A DNA stretch of 64,000 nt, taken from NCBI GenBank assembly GCA_016188675.1, contig JACPHJ010000064.1, positions 1-64,000 of the forward strand. The letters run 5' to 3'. The notes below the pieces were generated by a model, which worked only from the letters and a program-made list of their open reading frames with translations, had not been told where the DNA came from and ran no database searches. Source of the stretch: Planctomycetota bacterium (lineage in GTDB: Bacteria; Planctomycetota; Brocadiia; Brocadiales; Brocadiaceae). This document shows, one piece after another, positions 43,026 through 51,280 of the stretch (its first letter is position 1; each line of letters starts with the position of its first letter). The position numbers and the translations under genes are program-made.

Positions 43026-43559
43026 TTAAAATTTGACTTTTGGCGCTTCTTTTTCCGCCTCTGCAACCTCAAAATATTTCGCTTCGGTCACACCCGCACG
43101 TGCGGCAAAGAATCGTCCGTAAAAACTTTTGATGTAGGCATTGAGGTCCCTGACGCTGTCATTGTATCGCTTGCGTTCCACAGAAATGCGGTTTTCAGTA
43201 CCTTCCAGGGTATCCTGCAATTTGAGGAAAGACTCGTTTGCCTTTAATTCGGGATAGGTCTCACGGAACATTAATAAGCGCGATAGAAAACCTTCAATCT
43301 GTGTAGCGGCCTTTGCTTTATCTTCTATTGTACCGGCGCTAAAATAACCCTTTCTGGCCTCGGCGAGTTTTTCAAATATCTCTTTTTCGTGAGAGGCATA
43401 ACCCTTCACGGTCTCCACAAGGTTGGGAATTACCTGAGACCATGCGTTTTTGACGTCTTCATTCATGGCAATAACCCTGTTATAACCCTTGACATACCAG
43501 ACACCAAAAATAATGCCGATAAAGACAACAATGGCAATAACAGGTATTATTTTTTTCAT
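43026..43559 (-). CDS. LemA family protein
   Basis: 177 residues from the ATG at 43559, with AAGGAAGACT as ribosome site (the longer frame to 43631 lacks one). An N-terminal membrane helix (IIPVIAIVVFIGIIFGVWY) is followed by the LemA helical bundle (GYNRVIAMNEDVKNAWSQV, IPNLVETVKGYASHEK, YNDSVRDLNAYIKSF). The helical domain lies outside or inside the membrane depending on orientation; its function is unknown. LemA genes commonly sit next to TPM-domain genes, as here (43653). Confidence 0.9.
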   Translation of the reverse strand: MKKIIPVIAIVVFIGIIFGVWYVKGYNRVIAMNEDVKNAWSQVIPNLVETVKGYASHEKEIFEKLAEARKGYFSAGTIEDKAKAATQIEGFLSRLLMFRETYPELKANESFLKLQDTLEGTENRISVERKRYNDSVRDLNAYIKSFYGRFFAARAGVTEAKYFEVAEAEKEAPKVKF

Positions 43560-43652
43560 AGTCTTCCTTCCTAACCCGAACAAATCTAAAGAGTAGCGCG
43601 GGTGGTTCATCCCCCGCCAAATGGCGACCACAAGGGATCGGCGCTACATCTT

Positions 43653-44435
43653 TTACCAACGACCGGAAGCGCCGCCACCCCCAAAAGAGCCGCCTCCTCC
43701 GCCTCCAAAACCCCCGAAACTTCCAAATCCACCCGACCCGCCAGAACCGAATCCCCTCGGTCCGCCAAAAATAATAGGAGGGCCTCCCCACCAGTACGAA
43801 GAGGATCGTCTCCTGCTGAATAGATAACTTAACGTAAATGGGATTATTAGCAGCAGAAATAGCAGTGAAAGGTATGGATTCTGAAGCTCATTCGCTTTCT
43901 TTCTCAAATCGGACAAACTGGGCATTCCCGTTATCTTCACGCCGTTTTCTTCCGCAATTTTATTAATCAGAACAACAACGCCCTGATAAACGCCCTCGCT
44001 GAATTGCCCTTTTTGGAACTTGGGCACAAACAACGTTCTCCCTACGGTGCCACAAAAACTATCTGGCAATACCCCTTCAAGGCCATACCCCACCTCAATT
44101 CTATAAGCGCGGTCATTCTTTGCAACAACGACAAGCACACCATTGTCTTTCCCCTTTTGTCCCAATTTCCACTTTGTAGCAAGTTCTATGGCGTATGTTT
44201 CGATGGGAATGTCTCCCGTTGTATCAATCGTGAGAACGATCATTTGTGCGCCGGTTTTCTGTTCCAGTTCCTGAAGGTATCCATTAAGACCCTTTTCGGC
44301 AATATCACTAATGATGTTGGCCCTGTCTTCCACATATCTCTGAGGAACGGGCAATTCCTGTGCTCCCGCAATTGAGCAAAGACACAGGAAAAATATGAAC
44401 ACCGCAAAATAATTGCAAAAATTCCTTTTATGCAT
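43653..44435 (-). CDS. TPM-domain (YgcG-type) protein with Gly-rich tail
   Basis: 260 residues. A signal peptide (FCNYFAVFIFFLCLCSIAGA) is followed by a TPM domain at about 30-165 (RYVEDRANIISD, MIVLTIDTTGDIPIETYAIE, VLVVVAKNDRAYRIEVGYGL, FVPKFQKGQFSEG). Then come a membrane helix (LYLSLLFLLLIIPFTLSYLF) and a Gly/Ser-rich tail. TPM proteins are associated with LemA and with membrane stress or photosystem repair; biochemical roles are not settled. It overlaps the nucleotidyltransferase gene by 8 bp, so the three genes are one operon. Confidence 0.85.
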   Translation of the reverse strand: MHKRNFCNYFAVFIFFLCLCSIAGAQELPVPQRYVEDRANIISDIAEKGLNGYLQELEQKTGAQMIVLTIDTTGDIPIETYAIELATKWKLGQKGKDNGVLVVVAKNDRAYRIEVGYGLEGVLPDSFCGTVGRTLFVPKFQKGQFSEGVYQGVVVLINKIAEENGVKITGMPSLSDLRKKANELQNPYLSLLFLLLIIPFTLSYLFSRRRSSSYWWGGPPIIFGGPRGFGSGGSGGFGSFGGFGGGGGGSFGGGGASGRW

Positions 44436-45183
44436 GTTCTATCTTGAACTCGTCAACCTTTCTCGTAATGGTATCTAACACACGATATAAGTTTTTAAAT
44501 AGTTCCTTAAGCGCTTCAATGTGTGGATAGAAATTATGTGCCCTTATATCCATTAGGTTTCTAAATACGTTCGTATCTACATCACAACACTCATTGAGTG
44601 CAGAGAGAACATCCCCTTTCTCTTTGGGAATCTCATGGTCATACAAAAAGAGTATGCCGCGAAATAACGGGAAATAACCTGACAGCGACGCAACAAACAA
44701 ATCTGTCAATGCTGTCTTGTCTCCCATGGCCTTCACATAGCCTTGACAGAGGTGCTGAAGCTTACCTTTCAATTCCCGTTCACACTGAAGCCGAATGTCA
44801 GCTTTTTCTAACTTAATATCTTTTAAGACATCTTCACCGTACACGAGCTGATGAATAAGTTTCATTTCAAGGAATTCCAGCGGGAAGACCTCAAGAGACC
44901 TGTTGATATATTCACGAGTCACGATGAGTGGCGCGCGTATTCGTTTTTTGCCATATCGCTTGCCCAAAAACGCAATAAAATCATAAAAGGGAAGCTTGAT
45001 TCCTTTTACAACAATTACTGTATTGATGTCGGAATATTTCGGATGAAACCCTTTTGTTACGGCGCTACCAATGATGTATATCGAAAGGATGTCTTCTTTG
45101 TAATTGGCAAGGATGTCTTTTAGAAAAGGTTCTATGACAGTTTGCGTTTGTGCGGGAATATTAGATAGTTTAAGGTCTTCCAT
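44428..45183 (-). CDS. Nucleotidyltransferase-like protein with an altered catalytic triad
   Basis: 251 residues. The N-terminal 70 carry a pol-beta-superfamily nucleotidyltransferase motif: IIGSAVTKGFHPKYSDINTVIVV. Active members have GS(x)n-D-x-D; here the second Asp is Asn (SDIN), so catalytic activity is doubtful. A helical C-terminal region follows (RECELKGKLQH-like, LFRGILFLYDHEIPKEKGDVL). It overlaps the TPM gene by 8 bp, so it heads the TPM-LemA operon. It might act as an NTP-binding regulator. Confidence 0.75.
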   Translation of the reverse strand: MEDLKLSNIPAQTQTVIEPFLKDILANYKEDILSIYIIGSAVTKGFHPKYSDINTVIVVKGIKLPFYDFIAFLGKRYGKKRIRAPLIVTREYINRSLEVFPLEFLEMKLIHQLVYGEDVLKDIKLEKADIRLQCERELKGKLQHLCQGYVKAMGDKTALTDLFVASLSGYFPLFRGILFLYDHEIPKEKGDVLSALNECCDVDTNVFRNLMDIRAHNFYPHIEALKELFKNLYRVLDTITRKVDEFKIEHA

Positions 45184-45283
45184 TCAAGTTATTATTATCA
45201 ATACCTCCCGGGGTAAATGTAAATCGGCAATAGTAAATAAAAAATAAGCTTTGAACAGCTAAACTGTTAATGTTCCTGATGGA

Positions 45284-45550
45284 TTATTTGTTATTTCCCT
45301 GTTCTTCCAGTTTTTTTCTGAGCGCTATATTTTCCTTCTTTGTCGCCTCTAAATCAAAGAGTAGATACTTCACATTTAATCTGAGAGAATCAAGCGTGTC
45401 CTGCAGCATGACCAGGCTACTTCTCAGGTCTTCATATTTTTTACCCAGTTCACCCGCCAGCATTTCGAGGCTCTCCCGTTTTGCTTCCGGAAAACGTTTA
45501 ATTTGCTCGATTAAATTCAGCAGTTTTTCATGAAAAGTCTTTTCATCCAT
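45284..45550 (-). CDS. Coiled-coil small protein
   Basis: 88 residues, almost entirely helical and charged, with heptad-like Leu spacing (LLNLIEQIKRFPEAKRESLE, LRSSLVMLQDTLDSLRLNVK). AGGAGG lies seven bases before the ATG. It is similar in character to small coiled-coil proteins common in planctomycetes; the function is unknown. Its gene points away from the siroheme gene and has no partner. Confidence 0.65.
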   Translation of the reverse strand: MDEKTFHEKLLNLIEQIKRFPEAKRESLEMLAGELGKKYEDLRSSLVMLQDTLDSLRLNVKYLLFDLEATKKENIALRKKLEEQGNNK

Positions 45551-45833
45551 AGAACAACCTCCTCAGAGAATAGGTCTTCGGAAACTTCGCCGCAGAGCCA
45601 CAAAGATACTTCGATTGAAAAACATTTATTTACACTCAAAATATAAGCAAGACTTAAATAAATGTCAAGGTTTAAAAAATTTAAGAATCCCCTGAAAAAG
45701 CCGCCTTGAAATTTCAAATTGACAATCCTCTTTTTTACCAATATAATTAACCCACAAAATAAAGTTATATTTACGCCCAAAAACTTGCCGCAATTTATTT
45801 ATTGTGGCAATTTTATTTTAAGGAGATCGTTGA

Positions 45834-46709
45834 TTGGAGTGGGATAAGCCTGCAACGCTGCTGCTGGAAAAGGTGCCTCCTTTTGTGCAAAAAGCCGTTC
45901 GTGAAAAGGTAGAGACACTTGCCCGTGAGCGTGGGAAAAACATGGTAACCGAAGCGGAAGTCGTTGCCGCCAGAGAATCGTTCATGGGAAAGCCGAATCC
46001 GCAGCGTACCATTGCAAAGAAACCGATAGACAACGAAAAACTCTCTATCCTCCGAAAGTATTCCAAATATTTTGATAACGAAGGGAATCCTGTTCTCTAT
46101 CAGGTAAAGACCTGCAGAGGCGCTGATGTCAATTGCCCGTTTCTCATAACGGATTCAGGTATTTTGTCCAGCAAACTCCGGAACAGATTGGAGGAACTAC
46201 ATTTTACCGGAAAGCTGATCGACAAGGTTGAAGGACAAATCCTGCCACATCACTCGATGAAACTGGCCGTGTCTGGATGCCCAAATAGCTGTTCCATGCC
46301 GCAAATCAAGGATTTTGGCGTCCATGCGGTGGAACCCGTCTCCGTAGACCCCGATTGCAAGTGTATCGAATGCATGAAATGCGTGGAGACATGCCGTGAG
46401 GATGCAATTACCGTAAAGAACGGAAACGTGACTATCGATAAAGAAAAATGTGTGCACTGCGGCCTATGCGCCAGGGTATGTCCTACCGGCACAATAAAGG
46501 CTGAGCAGAAAAAGTATCGGGTAATGATAGGCGGGAAGGTCGGACGTCACCCCAAATTTGCACTGGACTTATTACCACAGGCAGATGAATCCACTACCCT
46601 AAAGGCGCTGGATGTATGCGTGGATATCATCCTTACAAGTAAAACAGAACACCGCTTTAGAACGCTTATTGAACAACAAGGAATCGAGGAAATTAAAAAA
46701 AGAATATGA
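45834..46709 (+). CDS. PCP_red domain plus siroheme/4Fe-4S and double-ferredoxin protein
   Basis: 291 residues from a TTG at 45834, with AAGGAG eight bases upstream. Residues 1-45 form a PCP_red-like helical domain (VREKVETLARERGKNMVTEA). Then comes a nitrite/sulfite-reductase-type 4Fe-4S/siroheme segment: CRGADVNC and, later, SGCPNSCSMP (CxxxC). Next, two ferredoxin clusters: CKCIECMKCVETCREDAI and CVHCGLCARVCPTGTI. The family resembles small anaerobic sulfite-reductase C subunits. The stop overlaps the ahbA start (ATGA). Position and content suggest a siroheme-handling protein in heme synthesis. Confidence 0.82.
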   Translation: MEWDKPATLLLEKVPPFVQKAVREKVETLARERGKNMVTEAEVVAARESFMGKPNPQRTIAKKPIDNEKLSILRKYSKYFDNEGNPVLYQVKTCRGADVNCPFLITDSGILSSKLRNRLEELHFTGKLIDKVEGQILPHHSMKLAVSGCPNSCSMPQIKDFGVHAVEPVSVDPDCKCIECMKCVETCREDAITVKNGNVTIDKEKCVHCGLCARVCPTGTIKAEQKKYRVMIGGKVGRHPKFALDLLPQADESTTLKALDVCVDIILTSKTEHRFRTLIEQQGIEEIKKRI

Positions 46710-47173
46710 TACTCAGCGATACCGACAGAAAAATACTTCACCGTTTGCAATCCAACCTGCCCCTTGTTTCAAGACCATTCCAGGAATTGAGCAAGGAGCT
46801 TAACATAGACGAAGATACCATCATTGAACGCATCAAGTTTATGATTGAAAAAGGGTACGTGCGGCGGCTTGCGCCCATTATCAACACGCAGGCCATGGGA
46901 CGGGAGGCGACACTCGCGGCAATCAAGGTTCCCGAAGACCGCATTGACGAGGTAAGTGCGATTGTCAACAGTTACAGCGGCGTCTCACATAATTATCTGC
47001 GAAAAGGCAAAAACTGCCATATCCCATACAATATGTGGTTTACCATGTCTGCCAAAGACGATGAGGAACTCCACAGCAGATTAAAAGAAATTGAGGACAG
47101 AACGGGCCTCACCGTCAGAAGTATGCCCACGACAAAGAAATTCAAGATTGGCGTCCGTTTTAAAATTTATTAA
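46706..47173 (+). CDS. ahbA: Siroheme decarboxylase subunit, AhbA type
   Basis: 155 residues of the Lrp/AsnC-like NirD/L/G/H-AhbA/B family. An N-terminal HTH-like domain (LSDTDRKILHRLQSNLPLV) is followed by the C-terminal ferredoxin-like fold with the AhbA-typical HNYLRKGKNCHIPYNMWFTM segment; His and Tyr in it fit siroheme binding and catalysis. AhbA/AhbB decarboxylates siroheme to didecarboxysiroheme in the alternative heme pathway, which suits an organism needing much heme. The ATG overlaps the preceding stop. A 0.14-kb repeat separates it from ahbB. Confidence 0.88.
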   Translation: MILSDTDRKILHRLQSNLPLVSRPFQELSKELNIDEDTIIERIKFMIEKGYVRRLAPIINTQAMGREATLAAIKVPEDRIDEVSAIVNSYSGVSHNYLRKGKNCHIPYNMWFTMSAKDDEELHSRLKEIEDRTGLTVRSMPTTKKFKIGVRFKIY

Positions 47174-47191
47174 TTTATAACAGTCCATTTT

Positions 47192-47288
47192 ACCGCAGAG
47201 GACGCTGAGGTCGCAGAGGTTATTTTTTTGCATTAAAAAAGATTATTTATTTTATTTTTTTCTCTGCGTTTTCTGCGCCCTCTGCGGT
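47192..47288. repeat. Long inverted repeat between ahbA and ahbB
   Basis: Outer arms ACCGCAGAGG (47192-47201) and CCTCTGCGGT (47279-47288) with further imperfect pairing inwards, around an AT-rich core. Related CTCTGCGxxxTCTGCGG sequences occur near 34.85, 35.11 and 36.43 kb. Confidence 0.75.
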
Positions 47289-47316
47289 GAACTATTTTAT
47301 TAATTATATATAAACT

Positions 47317-47787
47317 ATGACAAATAAAAAAGAAGACATTGACGTAAAGCTTATTAAATACATTCAGGAAGGCCTCCCCGTCACGAAGACCCCATACAAG
47401 GATATTGGCCAGGCATTGGGAATGCCTGAAGATGAGGTAATAGAAAGGCTCAAAAAGCTCTTGGAATCCGGGAAAATCAGGCGTCTGGCCGCCTCTATTG
47501 CGCACCGCAAGATTGGTATCGACGCCAATGCCATGTGCGTATGGAAGGTACCAAAGGATCAGGTTGATGAAGTGGGCAAAATCATGGCTGGTTTCGAAGA
47601 GGTGACCCACTGTTACGAGCGTCCCACCTACCCCGACTGGCAGTATAACGTTTTCACCATGATCCACGGTTATACAGATGCCGAATGTGAGGCCGTGATT
47701 CAAGCAATCAGGGAAAAGACGGGATTAAACGACTACGTCATCCTTTACAGCGAAAAGGAATTTAAAAAGGTTGGGGTAAGGATATAG
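47317..47787 (+). CDS. ahbB: Siroheme decarboxylase subunit, AhbB type
   Basis: 156 residues of the same family as AhbA, with an HTH-like N-terminus and the AhbB-typical HCYERPTYPDWQYNVFTMIHG segment. His-Cys-Tyr and Tyr-Asp-Trp fit the siroheme site. It works as a heterodimer with AhbA. Its distance from ahbA (143 bp, filled by a repeat) is wider than usual, so it may have its own ribosome site or promoter, but none is obvious. It is followed by a DUF5618-like gene. Confidence 0.88.
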   Translation: MTNKKEDIDVKLIKYIQEGLPVTKTPYKDIGQALGMPEDEVIERLKKLLESGKIRRLAASIAHRKIGIDANAMCVWKVPKDQVDEVGKIMAGFEEVTHCYERPTYPDWQYNVFTMIHGYTDAECEAVIQAIREKTGLNDYVILYSEKEFKKVGVRI

Positions 47788-47855
47788 CATTGAATCAGAT
47801 GAACCGTGTCCGTTCATCCGATACGAAGGCTTCTGTCATAGGGAGGGAGAGGGAA

Positions 47856-48077
47856 ATGAAAGAAGCATTACGTTATTTACAGAATGCAAAGGATACGCTT
47901 AACAAAATTTCCATAGAAGATGACTACTACGTGATATTAAAACCGGTACGCGAAGCGCTCGGTACAGCATACCTGGCCATTCTAGAGGCTATAAATGAAG
48001 CCTTAAAGCAGCGAGGGAATTCATCAAAAAATTCGGATAGTTTCTCAAACTCCTTCCAAACAACATCGAAAACATAA
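47856..48077 (+). CDS. DUF5618-like small protein
   Basis: 73 residues from the ATG at 47856, which has a purine-rich GGGAGGGAGAGGGAA site; a TTG at 47790 would add 22 residues. The N-terminal part (MKEALRYLQNAKDTLNKISI, LKPVREALGTAYLAILEAIN) fits the DUF5618 helical family. Homologues usually continue with another helix of about 30 residues, whereas here the tail turns into a Ser/Thr-rich stretch and stops, so the gene is probably truncated. Function unknown. Confidence 0.55.
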   Translation: MKEALRYLQNAKDTLNKISIEDDYYVILKPVREALGTAYLAILEAINEALKQRGNSSKNSDSFSNSFQTTSKT

Positions 48078-48082
48078 GGAAT

Positions 48083-49354
48083 TCAACCAAAAAGAAGCCA
48101 ATCAGGTATCGCCCATATATCTTTTCTAACCTCTTTAAGTTCCCTTCCACGGTACAAGATAATCCCTAATGGAGTAACTTTCTTATGCTCTTTCATGAAT
48201 GATTCCAGGCTTTGGCCATCGGCGTAGGATGCCTTATCTGCTGCCTTTACCTCTATAGGCAGTATTATATTATCCCCTACCAAAAGAAAATCAATTTCCA
48301 AGCCTCCACTGGTACGATAAAAGAACAAGTCGGGTTCAACTGTTTGCAGTTGTTTCCATTTTATGAGTTCAGAAAAAACCCAGCTTTCATATGCTGCACC
48401 TGCATTAATAATTGCCTCACCCAGGATCGCCCTGTTTAAACCCGCATCAGGAAAATATATTTTAGGACTTTTAATAAGACGCTTGCCTATATTTTCAAAA
48501 TAAGGTAATACCAGATAACATTGAAAAGACATGCTTAGCAAATTTATATATCGTTTTACTGTATTTACAGCCAGAGACGCATCCCGGGCTACCTCACTGA
48601 TTGAAAATATCTGAGCTGTTCGTGCGCATAAAAGTTTCTGGGTCAGAACAAAAGTATCAATATTAGCTACCTGCCCAATATCAGAGATATCCCTTTCTAT
48701 ATAAGTTCTTCGGTAATCTTTAAGCCAGTTGATCCTGGCAGAAGCATCTTTCCTTTGCCATACGGGGGGATATCCTCCCCATAACTGATGTTCGTCTCTT
48801 TTCTGTACTGTAAGACGCATCTGTTCTGGCGGTAAGGTATCAAATCGTCTGACATCTTTTCCTGTTATCTGATTTTCTTCCCAAATTTTCGTAAGGAGTG
48901 GAACTGTTTCATTTCCTATCACTTCATGAAGGGAAAAAGGATAAAGGTTGAATAACGCCACTCTTCCCGCAAGGGTTTCCCTGATATTTTTCATTAGCAT
49001 TAACTGGGAAGACCCTGTCAGTATAAAGATCTTTTGTTCTGAACCTTTTCGTCTCTGCTTATCTATCACATACTTAAAGGGATCAAACAGGGATGGTATC
49101 TTCTGAACCTCGTCCAGGATAATCAATGGTGTGTCTATTGACTCCAGAATGGTAATTGCAGAATTCTGGAATCGAATCCTTTCATCGGGGTCATCAAAAG
49201 AAATGTAAGTAAATGGCAAGCTTAAAGACGCCGGAATGAGATTATCACATAACGTAGTTTTCCCTGTCTGCCGGGCGCCGGTTATGACGACTACATTATC
49301 TTGCTTTATTCTTGTCAAGATAACATCAAGGATACTTCTTTTGATAAAATCCAT
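48083..49354 (-). CDS. AAA_14 / DUF4143 ATPase
   Basis: 423 residues. Walker A is GARQTGKTTLCDN near the N-terminus, Walker B is TPLIILDEVQKIP and the sensor region is FILTGSSQLMLMKNIRETLAGR. The C-terminal half is DUF4143-like (YFPDAGLNRAILGE, DFLLVGDNIILPIEVKAADKA), an endonuclease-like fold typical of this family. Such ATPases are widespread and of unclear role, sometimes in defence islands. It is the last gene on the minus strand before the ahb operon, with its stop facing the DUF5618 stop. Confidence 0.88.
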   Translation of the reverse strand: MDFIKRSILDVILTRIKQDNVVVITGARQTGKTTLCDNLIPASLSLPFTYISFDDPDERIRFQNSAITILESIDTPLIILDEVQKIPSLFDPFKYVIDKQRRKGSEQKIFILTGSSQLMLMKNIRETLAGRVALFNLYPFSLHEVIGNETVPLLTKIWEENQITGKDVRRFDTLPPEQMRLTVQKRDEHQLWGGYPPVWQRKDASARINWLKDYRRTYIERDISDIGQVANIDTFVLTQKLLCARTAQIFSISEVARDASLAVNTVKRYINLLSMSFQCYLVLPYFENIGKRLIKSPKIYFPDAGLNRAILGEAIINAGAAYESWVFSELIKWKQLQTVEPDLFFYRTSGGLEIDFLLVGDNIILPIEVKAADKASYADGQSLESFMKEHKKVTPLGIILYRGRELKEVRKDIWAIPDWLLFG

Positions 49355-49450
49355 GATGGTATCATATCAATGCAATTGCAATTTTACAAGGTAATATTGC
49401 AATATATTTGAAACTACAGATACATCAAAGGCAAATCCACTATGCTCGCC

Positions 49451-50374
49451 TCAGCGGTAGTGTCGGGCTAATTCCGAGGCGTAGCGGTTCCCTACAATAC
49501 CGGCATTCTGGCTCAACCAATCAGTTAGTCGTGTTTTCCCCGTTGGCAGATTTTTGGATACGAGTAAGTTCCCCATCAATCCTTCGACTTCATCCCTGGT
49601 CAGCACCACGTCGTTGACCATATATCCGATAAATTTTGAGAGAAATAGCGCCAGCCCCGGTCTCAGATGAACAATTTTGGCTTTACTCTGAACCTTACCG
49701 GCAATGAGCCGAATTAGTTCTTCGTACCTGAAAATCTCAGGACCAACGGCATCTATTACCAGGTTATCATTGGACTGTCCGGCATTTACGGCTATCTCGG
49801 TTACATCTTCCACAAAGACGGGCTGTAATCGATAATCGCCCTCCCCAGGAATGGCAAATACCGGAAGTTTTCGTAGGAACCAGGCGATGTTATTTATAAG
49901 GATGTCCTCATGCCCAAAAATCACGGTTGGCCGAATGATTGCGTAGGAGAAATTGGAATGGATGACAGTCTTTTCAAGAATTCCTTTCCCCCTGAAATAG
50001 GGAAATGGAGATTCTTCTGAGGCATTTGTGATGCTGACATGCACAATCCTGCGGACACCTGCCTCTTTTGCCGCATTGATGAGTATCTTCGTGTTCGCAA
50101 CGGCAGTATCATAGGTGATCTGCCCGTAAGGAAAGCGCACCCAGTAGGTATTGTAAAGAGTCGTGGCTCCTTGCAAATTTCTTGTTAACTCTGCTGGATT
50201 ATCGAAATGAAATGGGGCGACACTTATTTGATTACCAAATGGATTCTGACGGTTGGGATGCCCGGTGAGCGTTTTAACCTTCTTCCCCATCAATATAAGT
50301 CGCCGGGTTATGTATTTCCCTGTGTAGCCAAACGCCCCTGTAACGACATTTAATTCCTGGGTTTCTCTGCCCAT
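49451..50374 (-). CDS. NmrA/atypical SDR NAD(P)-binding protein
   Basis: 307 residues. The Rossmann motif VVTGAFGYTGKYITRRLI is at the N-terminus, then YDTAVANTKILINAAKEAGV and SYAIIRPTVIFGHED. The family (NmrA, NDUFA9-like) covers redox sensors and quinone-related reductases or epimerases. No membrane helix is visible. It probably acts on a sugar nucleotide or isoprenoid; the exact substrate is unknown. The ATG follows a repeat at about 50.42 kb and its frame is regular. Confidence 0.82.
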   Translation of the reverse strand: MGRETQELNVVTGAFGYTGKYITRRLILMGKKVKTLTGHPNRQNPFGNQISVAPFHFDNPAELTRNLQGATTLYNTYWVRFPYGQITYDTAVANTKILINAAKEAGVRRIVHVSITNASEESPFPYFRGKGILEKTVIHSNFSYAIIRPTVIFGHEDILINNIAWFLRKLPVFAIPGEGDYRLQPVFVEDVTEIAVNAGQSNDNLVIDAVGPEIFRYEELIRLIAGKVQSKAKIVHLRPGLALFLSKFIGYMVNDVVLTRDEVEGLMGNLLVSKNLPTGKTRLTDWLSQNAGIVGNRYASELARHYR

Positions 50375-50416
50375 GGTTATATTTTATAACCGTTTTTTCT
50401 TATATAATCGAATTCT

Positions 50417-50655
50417 TTACCCACCCCTTCCTCCCCTCCCAGGAGGGGACTTTTGATTCTCCATTTTTACCATTTGCAATACCGCAATTACATCAGCAAC
50501 CAGAAGTATTCCGTCAAATATCAGATTTTCCAGACCCTTCACGCCCGCAAGTGCAAATAAATATATCATGTTCCTGTTAGAACTGAAAATATTGCATAAG
50601 CCTGAAAAAGCCCCCATGCAGTAAACCAGACAATTGCAAACCACGGCTTCTTCAT
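50417..50655 (-). pseudogene. Small two-helix membrane protein with a frameshift
   Basis: Starting at ATG 50655, the frame reads MKKPWFAIVWFTAWGLFQAY and stops at TGA after about 29 codons. The adjacent frame then continues with YLFALAGVKGLENLIFDGIL and LLVADVIAVLQMVKMEN and runs into the repeat. Both halves are membrane helices and join into a plausible 65-residue protein, which suggests one frameshift. The start lacks a good ribosome site, so the call is weak. Confidence 0.4.
50418..50453. repeat. Dispersed repeat (ACCCACCCCT family)
   Basis: Inverted C- and G-run arms with CCTCCCCTCCCAGGAGGGG core. It lies between the NmrA-like gene and a broken small membrane protein and overlaps the end of the latter. 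Confidence 0.75.
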
Positions 50656-50899
50656 TCGATTTTGTTTTTCTTCTTAGTGCAATGTTCTCGGCTGACTTTC
50701 CAGCAAAATTAGGCTGCTTCCGGCAACACCTTTTATCTGGTTACCAAGCTCCCGATTGGTAACCCAGTTATTAGTGAAGCTCTGCTTCACGCAAAGCTGC
50801 GATTTGCCAAAAGTTGCATTCCAAAACAGAGTTTAGGAACGAGTGGTTAATTTTATTGTTTTGCCTATACAACATTGCTCATACTTAATTGCATTTTAA

Positions 50900-51238
50900 C
50901 TAAACCGCCTTTTCTCCCCTTTCCCCGGTGCGGATACGGACAACGTCCAGAATAGAATTGACAAATATCTTCCCATCCCCAATATTGCCCGTCTTTGCCT
51001 CTTTTTCAATACACTGGACGATTTTCTCGACGTCCTTATCCGCAACCACCATTTCCATCTGTACTTTCTTTATAAAGTCTGTCTTATAGCTTCTGCCGCG
51101 CCACTGTTCGGTAATGCCCTTTTGAGTGCCATGTCCCTTTACCCCAGTCACTGTCATCCCAGGATACCCAATATCTGACAGGGCATCCTTTACCATAGCA
51201 AACCTATCTTCTCTCACAATTGCAATAATCTTTTTCAT
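50900..51238 (-). CDS. PII-family nitrogen regulator
   Basis: 112 residues from the ATG at 51238, with GGAGGG eight bases upstream. A typical GlnB/NifI fold: KKIIAIVREDRFAMVKDAL, VTGVKGHGTQKG, the T-loop GITEQWRGRSYKTDFIKKV with Tyr51, and a C-terminal GNIGDGKIFVNSILDVVRIR. Tyr51 would allow uridylylation; the usual Tyr46 is Trp. PII proteins sense 2-oxoglutarate, ATP and ADP and control ammonium uptake or glutamine synthetase; the target in this locus is not visible. It is preceded by a PLD-like gene. Confidence 0.9.
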   Translation of the reverse strand: MKKIIAIVREDRFAMVKDALSDIGYPGMTVTGVKGHGTQKGITEQWRGRSYKTDFIKKVQMEMVVADKDVEKIVQCIEKEAKTGNIGDGKIFVNSILDVVRIRTGERGEKAV

Positions 51239-51280
51239 AACTTTACCCTCCAAAAAAATTATTAGTGATAATCCTTACAA

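Noticed and set aside
43602-43827. Pro-rich plus-strand frames
   Set aside because: They are the antisense reading of the Gly-rich tail of the TPM protein.
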